Positions 23,958 to 34,200 of a DNA stretch of 64,000 nucleotides are shown piece by piece. Position 1 is the stretch's first letter. Every line of letters starts with the position of its first letter. Origin of the DNA: Azospirillum sp. B21 (GTDB lineage: Bacteria; Pseudomonadota; Alphaproteobacteria; Azospirillales; Azospirillaceae). The position numbers and the translations under genes are program-made. The notes beneath the pieces are model-generated. The model ran no database searches. It worked only from the letters and a program-made list of their open reading frames with translations, and was not told the origin of the DNA. The DNA lies in contig NZ_VTTO01000021.1 of NCBI RefSeq assembly GCF_008364825.1, forward strand, positions 1-64,000, given 5' to 3'.

Positions 23958-25235
23958 ATGGACCAGATCGAGCAGACGTTGGCCGTCGCGACGGAACATC
24001 ACCGCGCCGGCCGCACCGCGGAGGCGGAGCGCCTGTACCGCGACGTGCTGGACGCGTCGCCCGGCCATCCGGACGCCCTGCATCTGCTGGGGGTCATCGC
24101 CCTGCAATCCGGCCGGGCGGAGGAGGCGGTGGACCGCATCGCCCAGGCCGTGGCCGGCGACGACGGCTCTCCCCTGTTCCATGCCAATCTGGGCCACGCC
24201 CTGCACGCTTGCGGACGACAGCGCGAGGCGGCGCTGAGTTTCGCGCGCGCGCTCAGCCTGCTGACCAACGAGGGAGAGGGATGGGGCAATGTCGGGGCGC
24301 TGGCCAACCTGATCCGCCGTTACGACGACGACATCCGTGCCGCGGCGGCGGAGGAGGTCGATGCCCGCTATGCCATGGGCGACGTGATGCGGCGCCAGTC
24401 GTTGCTGTTCCTGTTGACCGGGGACATCGCCCACTATCGCGTTCTGGTCAACGCGGTGCTCGACGATCCCCTTCGCTTCTCCGTGCCGTCGCTGCATTAC
24501 GCCTATTGGGGCATCGCCATGCGGCTGTTCCAGGACGATGTCCGCAAGGGTGACGTCGGCGCCTTCACCAATGGCGAGTTCCGCCGCTTCTACCGCCTGC
24601 TGGTCGAGGAGACGGCGCGCCGCTATGGGCTGGAACCCAAGCTGCGCAGAACCGCCCCGCGCGCCGAGATAAAACGCGTGGTGCTGATCACCAACCAGAT
24701 GCTGGGCGAGGGGCACCAGCCCACCGCCGACGCCTTCGATTACGCCCGCCGCCTGCAGGACGACCAGGGCTGCGAGGTGCTGATCCTGAACCCCAACGCC
24801 ATGGCGGTGTCGGGCGAGAACGGCTTCGTCCCGGAGTACAGCTACAACATCACCGAGGAGTATGACGGGGAGCAGACCATCGCCGCCCATGGCGCGACGG
24901 TGCGCATGCTGTCCTTCCCCCAGCCCCGATTCGACGAGGAGAAGCTGACCGCCATCGTCGACGCGGTGGAGCGTTTCGATCCCGACGTGATCGTCGCCTT
25001 CGGTGGTTCCAACACCGTCGCGGACCTGTTCACGCGCAGCCGCCCGGTGGTGTTCCTTCCCACCTCCAGCGGCCTGCCGCCGTCGCTTGCCACGATTCTG
25101 CTGGGCTATGCGCCGGAGGACAGCGCCGCCGGCTGGCCGGCCGAGGCGCAGGCGCGTTTCCGCCCCTTTTCCTTCAACTCCCGCTCGGTGGAGAAGCTGC
25201 TCGACTATGCGCGCGAGGCACAGGGGATGTTCTGA
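23958..25235 (+). CDS. TPR protein with a C-terminal glycosyltransferase-like Rossmann half
   Basis: A 425-residue protein. Residues about 1-110 form tetratricopeptide repeats (AEAERLYRDVLDASPGHPDALHLLGVIALQSGRAEEAVDRI...). The rest has a Rossmann-like start, VVLITNQMLGEGHQPTADAFDYARRLQDD, then EVLILNPNAM and VDAVERFDPDVIVAFGGSNTVADLFTRSRPVVFLPTSSG, which resembles the N-terminal half of a GT-B enzyme. The nucleotide-binding second half expected of GT-B is missing or unrecognisable. AAGGAC precedes the ATG. It is likely cytoplasmic and may act on glycans or glycoproteins like the larger TPR proteins at 31-37 kb; that is inference. Confidence 0.65.
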   Translation: MDQIEQTLAVATEHHRAGRTAEAERLYRDVLDASPGHPDALHLLGVIALQSGRAEEAVDRIAQAVAGDDGSPLFHANLGHALHACGRQREAALSFARALSLLTNEGEGWGNVGALANLIRRYDDDIRAAAAEEVDARYAMGDVMRRQSLLFLLTGDIAHYRVLVNAVLDDPLRFSVPSLHYAYWGIAMRLFQDDVRKGDVGAFTNGEFRRFYRLLVEETARRYGLEPKLRRTAPRAEIKRVVLITNQMLGEGHQPTADAFDYARRLQDDQGCEVLILNPNAMAVSGENGFVPEYSYNITEEYDGEQTIAAHGATVRMLSFPQPRFDEEKLTAIVDAVERFDPDVIVAFGGSNTVADLFTRSRPVVFLPTSSGLPPSLATILLGYAPEDSAAGWPAEAQARFRPFSFNSRSVEKLLDYAREAQGMF

Positions 25236-25285
25236 CGGATCGGCTGCGGGCCGAGGGCGGGGGCCATCGCGCGCCCCCTCCTCCG

Positions 25286-25990
25286 TTACAGCCCCAGATA
25301 GGCTTGCTTCACCGCCGGATCGGCCAGCAGCGCCTCGCCGCTTCCCGACAGCACCACCCGGCCGTTCTCCAGCACATAGGCCCGCCCGGCGATCCGCAGC
25401 GAAGCGGCGACATTCTGTTCGACCAGGATGATCGTCATCCCGTCGGCCGCCAACGCGCGGATGATGCGGAACAGCTCCTGCACCAGGGCAGGCGACAGCC
25501 CGAGCGACGGCTCGTCGAACATGATCAGGTCGGGCTTGCCCATCAGGCAGCGGCCGATCGCCAGCATCTGCTGCTCGCCGCCGGACAGGGTGCCGGCGGC
25601 CTGGTCCAGCCGCTCGCGCAGGCGGGGGAACAGGTCGAGCACGCGGTCGTAGGTCTGGCGGGCGGTGGCGCGCGCCCGCGGGATGACGGCGCCCATCTCC
25701 AGATTCTCCCGTACGCTGAGGCTGGGGAAGATCTGCCGGCCTTCGGCGACCTGCCCGATGCCGAGGTCGCAGACGACATGGCTGGGCAGGCCGGCGATCT
25801 CGCGGTCCTTGAAGCGGATGCTTCCGCGCGCCGGCTTCAGGATTCCGGCGATGGCGCGGATCAGCGAGGTCTTGCCTGCCCCGTTGGCGCCGACGATGGC
25901 GGTGGTCGCCCCCGCCGCCACCTGCAGCGTGACGCCGTCGAGCGCCTGGGCGTCACCATAGTACAGGTCGAGGTCGGAAACGGTCAGCAT
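25286..25990 (-). CDS. livF: LivF-type branched-chain amino-acid ABC transporter ATPase
   Basis: A 234-residue ABC ATPase with Walker A GANGAGKTSL, the LivF-typical GIGQVAEGRQIFPSLSVRENLEMGA, signature LSGGEQQMLAIGR and Walker B LIMFDEPSLGLSP. It is the partner of LivG. It is separated from livHMG by the transpeptidase and TPR genes, though on the same strand, which suggests that an ancestral livHMGF operon was interrupted. It is followed upstream on the strand by the TauE-like gene and the acyl-CoA synthetase. Confidence 0.9.
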   Translation of the reverse strand: MLTVSDLDLYYGDAQALDGVTLQVAAGATTAIVGANGAGKTSLIRAIAGILKPARGSIRFKDREIAGLPSHVVCDLGIGQVAEGRQIFPSLSVRENLEMGAVIPRARATARQTYDRVLDLFPRLRERLDQAAGTLSGGEQQMLAIGRCLMGKPDLIMFDEPSLGLSPALVQELFRIIRALAADGMTIILVEQNVAASLRIAGRAYVLENGRVVLSGSGEALLADPAVKQAYLGL

Positions 25991-26046
25991 GGCAACGGAT
26001 CCGGTCGCAGCAGGGCCAAGGGCGGGTGGAGCCCTCTATAGCGCGA

Positions 26047-26784
26047 TCATTTCAGGAAGAACACCGCGCTCATCACCAGCCCGACGGCGATGATGCCCGT
26101 GCGCAGTACCGGCTTCGGGATCTTCCGCCCCACCCGCGCGCCGACATAGCCTCCGGCCACCGCCGCGACCGTCATCAGCAACGCTTCCCGCCATTCCACA
26201 GCCCCGCCGGCAGCATAGGCCACCACGGCGATGGCGGTCAGGACGGCCGAGAACAGGTTCTTCAGCCCGTTCATGGCGTTCAGATCGGTCATCCCGAACA
26301 GGCTGAGCTGCGCCAGCAGCAGGATGCCGAGGCCTCCGTTGAAATAGCCGCCATAGACCGACACCACGAACAGCGTGCCCAGCATCGCCCCGTTGCCGTG
26401 CAGGCCGAGGCTGCGCAGCCGCTGCGCCAGCATGTTGCCGAAGGCGAACAGCCCGGTCGCCAGCAGCAGCAGCCACGGGACGATGCCGCGGAACACCGAA
26501 TCGGGCGTCACCAGCAGCAGGCCCGCCCCGGCCAGTCCGCCGACCAGGCTGACCACGGACAGCAGCGGCAGGCTGAGGTTGCCGACCGGCGTCAGATCCT
26601 GCCGGTAGCCATAGACCCCGCTGGCATAGCCGGGCAGCAGGGCCACCGTGCCGGTGGCGTTGGCGGCGACCGGCGGCACCCCGGCGTAGATCAGGGCCGG
26701 CAGGGTCAGGAAACTGCCCCCACCGGCAACGGCATTCATCGCTCCGGCCAGGAAGGCCGCAGCCAATAAGATAATTTCGATCAT
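26047..26784 (-). CDS. TauE/SafE-family membrane permease
   Basis: A 245-residue protein with seven to eight hydrophobic segments and family motifs in both halves: FLAGAMNAVAGGGSFLTLPALIYAGVPPVAANATGT near the start and FNGGLGILLLAQLSLFGMTDLNAMNGLKN later. Members export sulfite, sulfoacetate or organic anions. It starts four bases after the acyl-CoA synthetase stop, so the two are probably co-expressed, hinting that it moves an organic anion linked to that enzyme. The exact substrate is unknown. Confidence 0.85.
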   Translation of the reverse strand: MIEIILLAAAFLAGAMNAVAGGGSFLTLPALIYAGVPPVAANATGTVALLPGYASGVYGYRQDLTPVGNLSLPLLSVVSLVGGLAGAGLLLVTPDSVFRGIVPWLLLLATGLFAFGNMLAQRLRSLGLHGNGAMLGTLFVVSVYGGYFNGGLGILLLAQLSLFGMTDLNAMNGLKNLFSAVLTAIAVVAYAAGGAVEWREALLMTVAAVAGGYVGARVGRKIPKPVLRTGIIAVGLVMSAVFFLK

Positions 26785-26788
26785 GATG

Positions 26789-28405
26789 TTAGGAGCGGTT
26801 CCTCAACTCCCGGCGAATGATCTTGCCGGTGGTGGTCATAGGCAGGCTTTCGAGAAATTCGATCGCGCGCGGATATTCGTGGGCGGCCAGCCGCGTCTTC
26901 ACATGCTCCTGGATCGAGGCGACGAGCGCGTCGTCCGGCGTCACCCCCTCCTGCAGCACGACGAAGGCCTTGACGATCTCGGTGCGCAGCGGGTCGGGCA
27001 CGCCGACAACCGCCGCCATGCGCACGGCGGGATGGCCGATCAGGCAATCCTCGATCTCGCCGGGGCCGATGCGGTAGCCTGCCGAGGTGATGACGTCATC
27101 GTCACGCCCGACGAAACGGATGTAGCCGTCCTCGTCCATCTCCCCCTGGTCGCCGGTGACCAGCCAATCTCCGACGAATTTGGCGGCGGTGGCGTCCGGG
27201 TTGTTCCAGTAGCCGAGGAACATCACCGGGTCTGGGCGGCGCACGGCGATCAGGCCGATCCGCCCCGGCGGCAGGCGGTTCCCCTCCCCGTCGATCACCG
27301 CCACGTCATGGCCGGGCACCGGCCGGCCCATGATGCCCGGTTTCGGCGCCATCAGCGTGGCGGCCGAGGAGACGATCATGTTGCACTCGGTCTGGCCGTA
27401 GAACTCGTTGATGGTGACGCCGAAGGTCTCGCGCCCCCAGTCGAGCAGCCCGGCACCCAAGGTCTCGCCGCCGCTGGCGACGGAGCGCATGGCGATGGCA
27501 TGGCGTGCCCGCGGGGTCTTCACCGACCGCATCATCTTCAGCGCCGTCGGCGGCAGGAAGGCGTTGCGCACCCGGAATTCGGCCAGCAGGGCGAAGGCGG
27601 CCTCCGCATCGAACTTCTCGAACCGGTGGGACACCACCGTCACCCCATGGTGCCAAGCCGGCAGCAGCACGTCGAGCAGCCCGCCGATCCACGCCCAGTC
27701 CGCCGGCGTCCAGATGCGGTCGCCCGGCTGCGGGAACAGGTCGTGCGACATCTCCACGCCCGGCAGATGGCCCAGCAGCACCCGGTGCGCATGCAGCGCC
27801 CCCTTCGGCTGGCCGGTGGTGCCGGAGGTGTAGATGATCAGGGCCGGGTCGTCGGGACCGGTGTCCGCCGGGGTGAAGTCGTCCGACGCCGCGTCGCACA
27901 GCGCGTGCCAGTCGAGGCAACCGGGCCCCGCCCCGTCGATGCGGAAGACCGCGCGCAATTCCGGCAGGCGATCGCGGATCTGGGCGATCTTCGCCGCCCC
28001 GGCGGCGTCGGTCACCACGGCGCGGGCGCCGCAATTGGCCAACCGGTACTCCAGCGCCTCGACCCCGAACAGCGAGAACAGCGGCACCGCGATGCCGCCC
28101 AGCTTGTAGACGGCGACATGGCTGACCGCGGTTTCAGGCGCCTGGGGCAGCAGGATGCCGACCCGGTCGCCGCGTTCGATGCCCTGGGTGGCAAGCGCGT
28201 TGGCGAACCGGTTGGACAGGGCGCGGATGTCGGCGAAGCGGTATTCCTCGACCCCCCCGTCGCGCCGCTTGTGGATCAGGGCGATGCGGTCCGGCTCGGA
28301 CTCGGCCCAGCGGTCGCAGACGTCGACGCCGATGTTGTAGCGATCGGGGACGCGCCAGGCGAAGGCGCGGGACACCCCTTCAAAGCTGTCCGCGTTGGGC
28401 AGCAT
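26789..28405 (-). CDS. AMP-forming acyl-CoA synthetase
   Basis: A 538-residue member of the ANL superfamily. P-loop motif YTSGTTGQPKG, the acyl-pocket region EFYGQTEC, GYWNNPDATAAKFVGDWLVTGD, hinge GRDDDVITSAGYRIGP and C-terminal TTTGKIIRREL with the catalytic Lys. Sequence style is closest to medium-chain/acetyl-type synthetases. It activates a carboxylic acid to its CoA thioester using ATP. GGAGGG lies before the ATG at 28405. First gene of the acs-tauE-livF transcript, so it may activate the acid taken up by the liv system. Confidence 0.9.
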   Translation of the reverse strand: MLPNADSFEGVSRAFAWRVPDRYNIGVDVCDRWAESEPDRIALIHKRRDGGVEEYRFADIRALSNRFANALATQGIERGDRVGILLPQAPETAVSHVAVYKLGGIAVPLFSLFGVEALEYRLANCGARAVVTDAAGAAKIAQIRDRLPELRAVFRIDGAGPGCLDWHALCDAASDDFTPADTGPDDPALIIYTSGTTGQPKGALHAHRVLLGHLPGVEMSHDLFPQPGDRIWTPADWAWIGGLLDVLLPAWHHGVTVVSHRFEKFDAEAAFALLAEFRVRNAFLPPTALKMMRSVKTPRARHAIAMRSVASGGETLGAGLLDWGRETFGVTINEFYGQTECNMIVSSAATLMAPKPGIMGRPVPGHDVAVIDGEGNRLPPGRIGLIAVRRPDPVMFLGYWNNPDATAAKFVGDWLVTGDQGEMDEDGYIRFVGRDDDVITSAGYRIGPGEIEDCLIGHPAVRMAAVVGVPDPLRTEIVKAFVVLQEGVTPDDALVASIQEHVKTRLAAHEYPRAIEFLESLPMTTTGKIIRRELRNRS

Positions 28406-28585
28406 GTTCGTTCCCTCCCAAGGGTTTGTCGTCGATTCCTTTGCGGAACCGTTGACCCGATCATAGGGGCAAGCGAGGCACCGCGTCACGCACCGGGAAT
28501 AAGTCGCGGGTCTGCCATGTTGATGGCGTCAGGAACGAACGGTTTCGTGCCGATCCAAACAGGACCCAACAGGACGAGAGCCACC

Positions 28586-29095
28586 ATGAAAGCCAGCCCC
28601 TTCCTCGCCGCCGCGCTGTCCGCCAGCCTGCTCGCGGCCCCGCTTGCCGGCTGCGCCCAGCCCGGCTACGGCGATTCCTATGGCGGCGTCAGCGCCAACA
28701 AGCAGACCGCCGGCACCGTGCTGGGCGGCGTGGTCGGCGGTCTGGCCGGCTCGCGCTTCGGCGGCGGCAGCGGCAAGCTGGTGGCGGTCGGCGTCGGCAC
28801 GCTGCTGGGTGCGGCTCTGGGCAGTGCTGCGGGCGCCTCGCTCGACCGCGCCGACCAGACCTACGCCCAGCAGGCGGCGGTCAATGCCTACAGCGCCCCC
28901 ACCGGCAGCACCGTGCGCTGGAACAACCCGGATACCGGCAATTACGGCAGCTACACGCCGGTGCGCGAGGGAACCGGGCCGCAGGGCCAGCTCTGCCGCG
29001 AATACCAGACCACCATCGTGGTTCAGGGGCGCACTCAGCAGGGCTTCGGCACGGCCTGCCAACAGGGCGACGGAACCTGGCGCGTGGTCAGCTGA
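28586..29095 (+). CDS. Glycine-zipper outer-membrane lipoprotein (17 kDa antigen-like)
   Basis: A 169-residue protein with a lipoprotein signal ending in the lipobox LAGC (Cys23). A glycine zipper follows (GTVLGGVVGGLAGSRFGGGSGKLVAVGVGTLLGAALGSAAGASLDRAD, about 42-90), then a C-terminal domain with GSTVRWNNPDTGNYGSYTPV and CREYQTTIVVQGRTQQGFGTAC. This is the arrangement of Rickettsia 17 kDa antigen-like surface lipoproteins. AGGACGAGAG precedes the ATG. Divergent from the synthetase operon. Confidence 0.88.
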   Translation: MKASPFLAAALSASLLAAPLAGCAQPGYGDSYGGVSANKQTAGTVLGGVVGGLAGSRFGGGSGKLVAVGVGTLLGAALGSAAGASLDRADQTYAQQAAVNAYSAPTGSTVRWNNPDTGNYGSYTPVREGTGPQGQLCREYQTTIVVQGRTQQGFGTACQQGDGTWRVVS

Positions 29096-29113
29096 CGGCG
29101 TGAGGGGGAAGGC

Positions 29114-30205
29114 TCAGGCCAGCGCCGTCCGTCGCCGGGCGGTGGCGCCGGTCAACCGAGCCGGTCCGGTCAGGGCGCGGGCGATGCGCACCGCCCCTTC
29201 CCCATCCAGCGGCAGCGCGGCGGCGGCATCCTGCATCCGCTGCCGCCGCGGGGCGTCGGCCCATAGAGCGAGCGCTCGCTCGGCAATTGTCTTTCCCGCG
29301 CTGGCCGGATCGCTGCCGCGGGCGTCCACCGCCTCGCTCCAGCCGAGTTCCGCGGCATCGCCGCTCGCCATCGCCTGATTGTCGGCGGTGACCACCAGCA
29401 GGGTCGGCACTGCCAATGCGGCCAGTTCCCCCATGGTGCCGCCGCCGGCTGAAACCGCGAGCCCGCAATTCGCCATCAGCGCGCCCATGCGCGGGCAATC
29501 GATCTCCACCGTGACATCGGGGCCGAGACGGCCGGCGAGTGCCGCCAGTTCCGTCGCGCGCGGGTTGCTGCCGCCGACGACCGCGACGATCCGGCAGCCG
29601 TCCGGCCGGCCCGCGGCGAGCGCCTCCACCACCGGACAGGTCAGCCCCAGCGGGTCTGAACCACCGAAGGTCACCAGCAGCACGGGCCGTTCGGCGATGC
29701 TCCGCCGTGGCTGGCCAGCCGCCAGGCGGACTTCCCGCCGCAGTGGGGCATAGCCGGGACCGAGCAGCAGCAGGGCACCCGGTGCCATCGCCTCATAGGG
29801 CAGCGCCGACGCCTGCGGCGCGGCATTGACGACGAGGTCGGCATGCAACGGGGTGCCGTCGCCCAGGTCGTCCCAAGCCAGCACCCGCGCGCCTGCAGCC
29901 TGCAACCCGGCGCGATAGGCCTCGCCGAAGCGGTAGCCGTCCAGCATCACGGCGCTGCCATGCTCCCGCCGCAGCAGCGAACGGGTGGCGGCCAGATCCG
30001 CCGCCTCCCCCACCGGGCCGGCGATTGCGACATGGCGGAAGCCGTCCGCCGACAGGCGGCGGTCGATGGCCGGGGTGGATTCCACGGCGGCGAACAGCGT
30101 CTCGTGCCCCTGGTCGCGCAAAGCCTCGGCAACGGCGAGACAGCGCATGACATGGCCGGTGCCGATGGTGGGGGAAGCGTCGGCTCGGATGAGGATGACG
30201 GCCAT
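29114..30205 (-). CDS. PseG-like UDP-sugar hydrolase / glycosyltransferase
   Basis: A 363-residue GT-B-fold protein. The N-terminus IRADASPTIGTGHVMRCLAVAEALRDQGHE is the PseG signature with the GxGHxxR loop; the C-terminal half has VTFGGSDPLGL, VVGGSNPRA and AVSAGGGTMGELAALAVPTLLV. PseG removes UDP from a di-acetamido hexose on the way to pseudaminic acid. None of the other pse genes is in the window, so it could also act in a related nonulosonate or sugar pathway. The start at 30205 opens the conserved N-terminus. It lies downstream of the nucleotidyltransferase gene on the same strand. Confidence 0.75.
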   Translation of the reverse strand: MAVILIRADASPTIGTGHVMRCLAVAEALRDQGHETLFAAVESTPAIDRRLSADGFRHVAIAGPVGEAADLAATRSLLRREHGSAVMLDGYRFGEAYRAGLQAAGARVLAWDDLGDGTPLHADLVVNAAPQASALPYEAMAPGALLLLGPGYAPLRREVRLAAGQPRRSIAERPVLLVTFGGSDPLGLTCPVVEALAAGRPDGCRIVAVVGGSNPRATELAALAGRLGPDVTVEIDCPRMGALMANCGLAVSAGGGTMGELAALAVPTLLVVTADNQAMASGDAAELGWSEAVDARGSDPASAGKTIAERALALWADAPRRQRMQDAAAALPLDGEGAVRIARALTGPARLTGATARRRTALA

Positions 30206-30352
30206 GGCACTGGTCCGGAAGAGGCGGCGCGGCAGTCCTGCCACGGCACGCGGGATCGAGTCGGTCTGCATCTTGGCCCGGCACCCTGCTCCTGTCCAGC
30301 GACAGACCGCGGCGCGCGCAGAGGCAAATAGCGGCCGTCAGGTTTCCCGACT

Positions 30353-31078
30353 TCAGGTTTCCCGGCCGGCGATCACGCTGGCGGCGGTGGCAAGGCTTTC
30401 CGGTGTGCCGATGTCGAGGAAGCGTGCCTTGGCGACATGGGCGTTCAGCGTGCCGGGCGGAAGTTTCTCCAGCACGTCGCGTTCCAGCGAGACCGCCCCC
30501 GCCGCGATGAAGCGATCGAGGAAGGCGGCGGAGAACAGGTAGACCCCGGCATTGATGGTGCCGGCCCCCGCCGCCTTCGCCGGGAAGCGGCGGATGCGGC
30601 TGTCCGGTCCGATCTCCACCCGCACGAAGCGGGAGGCATCCTCGACCGTCACGCACAGGACCGACGCCTCCGCCCCCGACAGGCGATGCGAGGCGACGAA
30701 GGCGCGCAGATCGGCATCCAGGAAGGTATCGCCGTTCACCACCAGGATGGTGCTGCTGCGCAGTTCCTTGCGCACATAACCGAGCGCCCCGGCAGTGCCC
30801 AGCGGGCGCGGCTCGATCTGGCAGACCACGTCGATGGTGCCGGCCGAATCGCCGCGGGCGAGCCAAGCGGTCACCCGGTCGGCCAGATGGCCGAGGCACA
30901 GCACCACGCGGCGCGATCCGTACGTGGACAAATAGTCGAGCAGATGGCCGAGGAAGGCGCGGCCCGCGATCGGGGCCAGGACCTTCGGCGTGTCGCCCAG
31001 AACGCTCCGGATACGCGTGCCCAGCCCGCCGGCGAGCACCGCGACGTCTATGTTGGCAAGAGCGTCCTCAGACCGCAC
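30353..31078 (-). CDS. Sugar-phosphate nucleotidyltransferase
   Basis: A 241-residue protein with the nucleotidyltransferase core: AVLAGGLGTRIRSVLGDTPKVLAPI (nucleotide loop and the Lys), GTAGALGYV, LVVNGDTFLDADL (metal Asp) and GTINAGVYLFS. Size and motifs fit the GDP-mannose/heptose-1-phosphate guanylyltransferase or RmlA-like group. It would make an activated sugar for a glycan. It lies between the large TPR-glycosyltransferase gene and the PseG-like gene, all on the minus strand, which supports a shared glycan pathway. The actual sugar is not determinable here. Confidence 0.85.
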   Translation of the reverse strand: MRSEDALANIDVAVLAGGLGTRIRSVLGDTPKVLAPIAGRAFLGHLLDYLSTYGSRRVVLCLGHLADRVTAWLARGDSAGTIDVVCQIEPRPLGTAGALGYVRKELRSSTILVVNGDTFLDADLRAFVASHRLSGAEASVLCVTVEDASRFVRVEIGPDSRIRRFPAKAAGAGTINAGVYLFSAAFLDRFIAAGAVSLERDVLEKLPPGTLNAHVAKARFLDIGTPESLATAASVIAGRET

Positions 31079-31246
31079 CGACCGTCCTTTCCCTCAATTC
31101 CCGCTGATGTCCGCTGGCCAACGATGAGCCTACGACGGCGCGGGCGCCGGGTCATCCGCCCTGCGCGGGACCCGGCGGGCATAGTCGATAATGGGCGCGC
31201 ACGGGAATCGCAATGCGGAATCGCGCTGACGCTTCCGCTCGGATGG

Positions 31247-34200
31247 TCAGGTCGTGGTGCGATGGGCGTCGGCCAGACGGCGAAGGCGCTGTGCCACCGT
31301 GGATAGGGCGACGTCATGGCCGGCCGGATCGCCGACCAGTTCCATGGACGGAAACCACGGCCGAACTGCCGTTCCCAAGGACGACCAGTCGTCGGCCCCC
31401 ACGCCGATCCGCCAGACGGGAACGCCCAGCGCGGCCGCGAGTTCCCCAACGGAGGTGGGTGCGGTAACGACGAGATCGAGGCCGGCGATCAGCGCCGCCA
31501 CGCCGTCCAGGTCGTTTCGCTGGTCGAGGTCGGGCCAGTGGTGAAGGATCGTGCCGAAGCGGCGCAGGGCGTCGGCCCGCTCCGCCGCATGCTCGTCATA
31601 CTGAAGGCTGACGAAGGTGATGCCGGGCATGGTGAGGAGCGGTTCCCACTGGTCGATGCGGCTGTAGGCGCCGGCGCGGTCCGCCGTCATGCGGCTGCTG
31701 CGCCAGCAGATGCCCACCCTCAGGCCGGGCTCCAGAGCCGCCAGCCGCGCACGCCACGCTGCGGCCAACGTCCGGTCGGGCGTCAGAAACGGGGAGGTTG
31801 CCGGAAAGTGCCGCAGGCCGGGCCGCAGCCGGGCGGCGATCGTACCCATCGGCGCATGGACATCGGCATCCTGCGAGCCGATCCGATGATCCGGCGTCGG
31901 CGCCCGCACCTCGGCCTCCGGAAGCGCGCGGGCGAACAGGCCGGTCAGGCGCTGGTCGCACTCGACGATCACCCGTTCGGCTTGGCGGACCAGATCGGGC
32001 AGCACGGTTCCGAACAGGATTTCATCGCCAAGCCCCTGCTCGCCCCACACCAGGATGCTGCGGCCCGCCAGATCCTCGCCCTGCCATTCGGGGATGCAGA
32101 AGCGGCGGGGCGCCGCGTCGCCGGCGGCAAAGCGGTGGGCGTAATCCTCCCAGCCACGGGCGATGTCGCCTTCGGCAAGCCGCAGCAAGGCGCGGTTCAT
32201 GCGCGCCTCTCCCCGGCCGGACGCGAGCCGCAGGGTTCTTTCGGCGCAGGCGCGGGCGAGCCTGCGCTCGCCCCGCATCAACGCAGTATGGCCGTGGTTG
32301 AGCAGGATGTCCGGCAGAGCGGGGGCAAGAGCCGCGGCGCGGCGGTGGGCGTGCAAGGCCTCGCTCCACAGCCCGAGCCCGGCCAGAGCCATGCCCAAAT
32401 TCGACCAGCCCTTGGCCGAAACCGGGACGATGCGCAACGCCCTGCGGCTGTGGCGGGCGGCGGCGTCGAATCGTCCTTGCCCCTTCAGTGCGGCGGCGGC
32501 CGTGATGAGCGCCCCGGCGAGGGTCGGCGACAGCGCCGCCGCACGGGTGCAGGCGGCCTCCGCCTCCCCATAGCGCCGGTCTGCGAGCAGTGCGGCGGCG
32601 AGGTTGCCCCAGTTTTCGGCGGTGTGTGGACGCAGCCGGACGGCGCGGCGGTGCAGGGTCGCGGCTTCCAGCGGTGTGCCGCCAGCCTGGAGGGCGACGC
32701 CGAGATTGCCCATCGCTTCCGCGAAGGCCGGGTTCAGTGCCAGTGCCCGCCGATGCCAGTGGATGGCGGCCTCGGCTTGACCCGATCCGAGCAGGGTGAG
32801 CCCGCCGTTGGTCCAGCCCGGCGGGCCCAGCGGGTCGGCGGCAACGGCCTTGCGGTGGAGGGCGGCGGCCTCGGCCAACCGACCCTGCCGATGCAAGGAT
32901 ATTGCCTGCTCCGACAATGCCTTGCCGGATTTTGCTGAACCACCTCCTGAAGGAAGATCGGCTTTGGGAGCCAGCCTCGTCAGGCAGCGGGCCATGTCCT
33001 CCAGCGTCGCCGACAGCGGTTCGCCGGGCCGGGGCTGGAACAGGCGCATCGATGGATACCAAGGGCGCACCTTCGCCCCCAGCTGCGTCCAATCACGGCT
33101 GCCGAAGCGCCAGACCGGCGTGCCGAGCGCGCCGGCAAGTTCGCCCACCGACATCGCCGGCGAGATGACGAGGTCCAGCCCGGCGATCAGTGCAGCCACG
33201 CCGTCGAAATCGTCCTTGCGGTCCAGGTCGTCCCAGCGGTGCAGGGGAATGCCGAAGCGCTGCTCCGCCTGTCGGACCTCGGCTTCCACGTCGCCATACT
33301 GCAGCACCACCCACTGGATGCCGGGCAGCGCGAAAAGCGGCGCCCAGGCATCGAGCGGCAGATAGGCGGTGCTGCGCTCCGCCGTCATCATTTGGCTGCG
33401 CCAGCCGATGCCCACCCGCAGGCCTGGGCCGAGCACCTCCAGCCGGCGGCGCCATCGCTCGACCAGGGCGGCGTCGGGGACCAGCCAGGATGGGCGCGGC
33501 GGGAAATCGGCCAGCCGGCGGCGCAGGACCCGCGGCAGGGAACCCATCGGCACATGGCGGTCGTAGTCCGGGATCGCCATCGCCTCCCGCCCCTGACCGT
33601 CCAAGGTCTCCGCCCTGACCCTGAGGGTAGGAAAGGAGCGGGCGAACAGCGGCACCAGCCGGGGATCGACCTCCAGGATGGTGGAGACGGCGCGGCCGGC
33701 CAACTCAGCGCAGAGGGCGGAGAACAGGATGGTGTCGCCCACCCCCTGCTCCCCCCAGATCATCAGGCGCCGGCCGGTCAGAACCTCTCCCCGCCATGGC
33801 TGGGCACGGGGCTGGCGCCCCTGCCCGACCTGCCCCGATCCGAAGCGCCAGGCATAGCCGGGCCAGCCGCGGTCGAGGTCGCCGGCCTCCAGCCGCAGCA
33901 GGCCCTTGTTGAAGTGGGACAGCGACAGATCCGGGCGCAGACACAAGGCGCGGTCATAGCAGCGTTCCGCCCCTGTGGCGTCGCCGAGCCGCTGGCGCGC
34001 CAGCCCCAGATTGCTCCAGGCCTCGCCATAGGCGGGTTCCAGCGCCAAGGCGCTGCGATAGCAGGCAGCCGCCCCGGCATGGTCGTGCCGGCCCTGTCGC
34101 AGGTGGCCCAGGTTGTTGCGGGACCGCGCCTCCAGCGGGTCAAGGAGGATCGCGCGGCGCTGTGACCGTTCGGCGTCCACGAAGCGCTCGCCGTTGCGCA

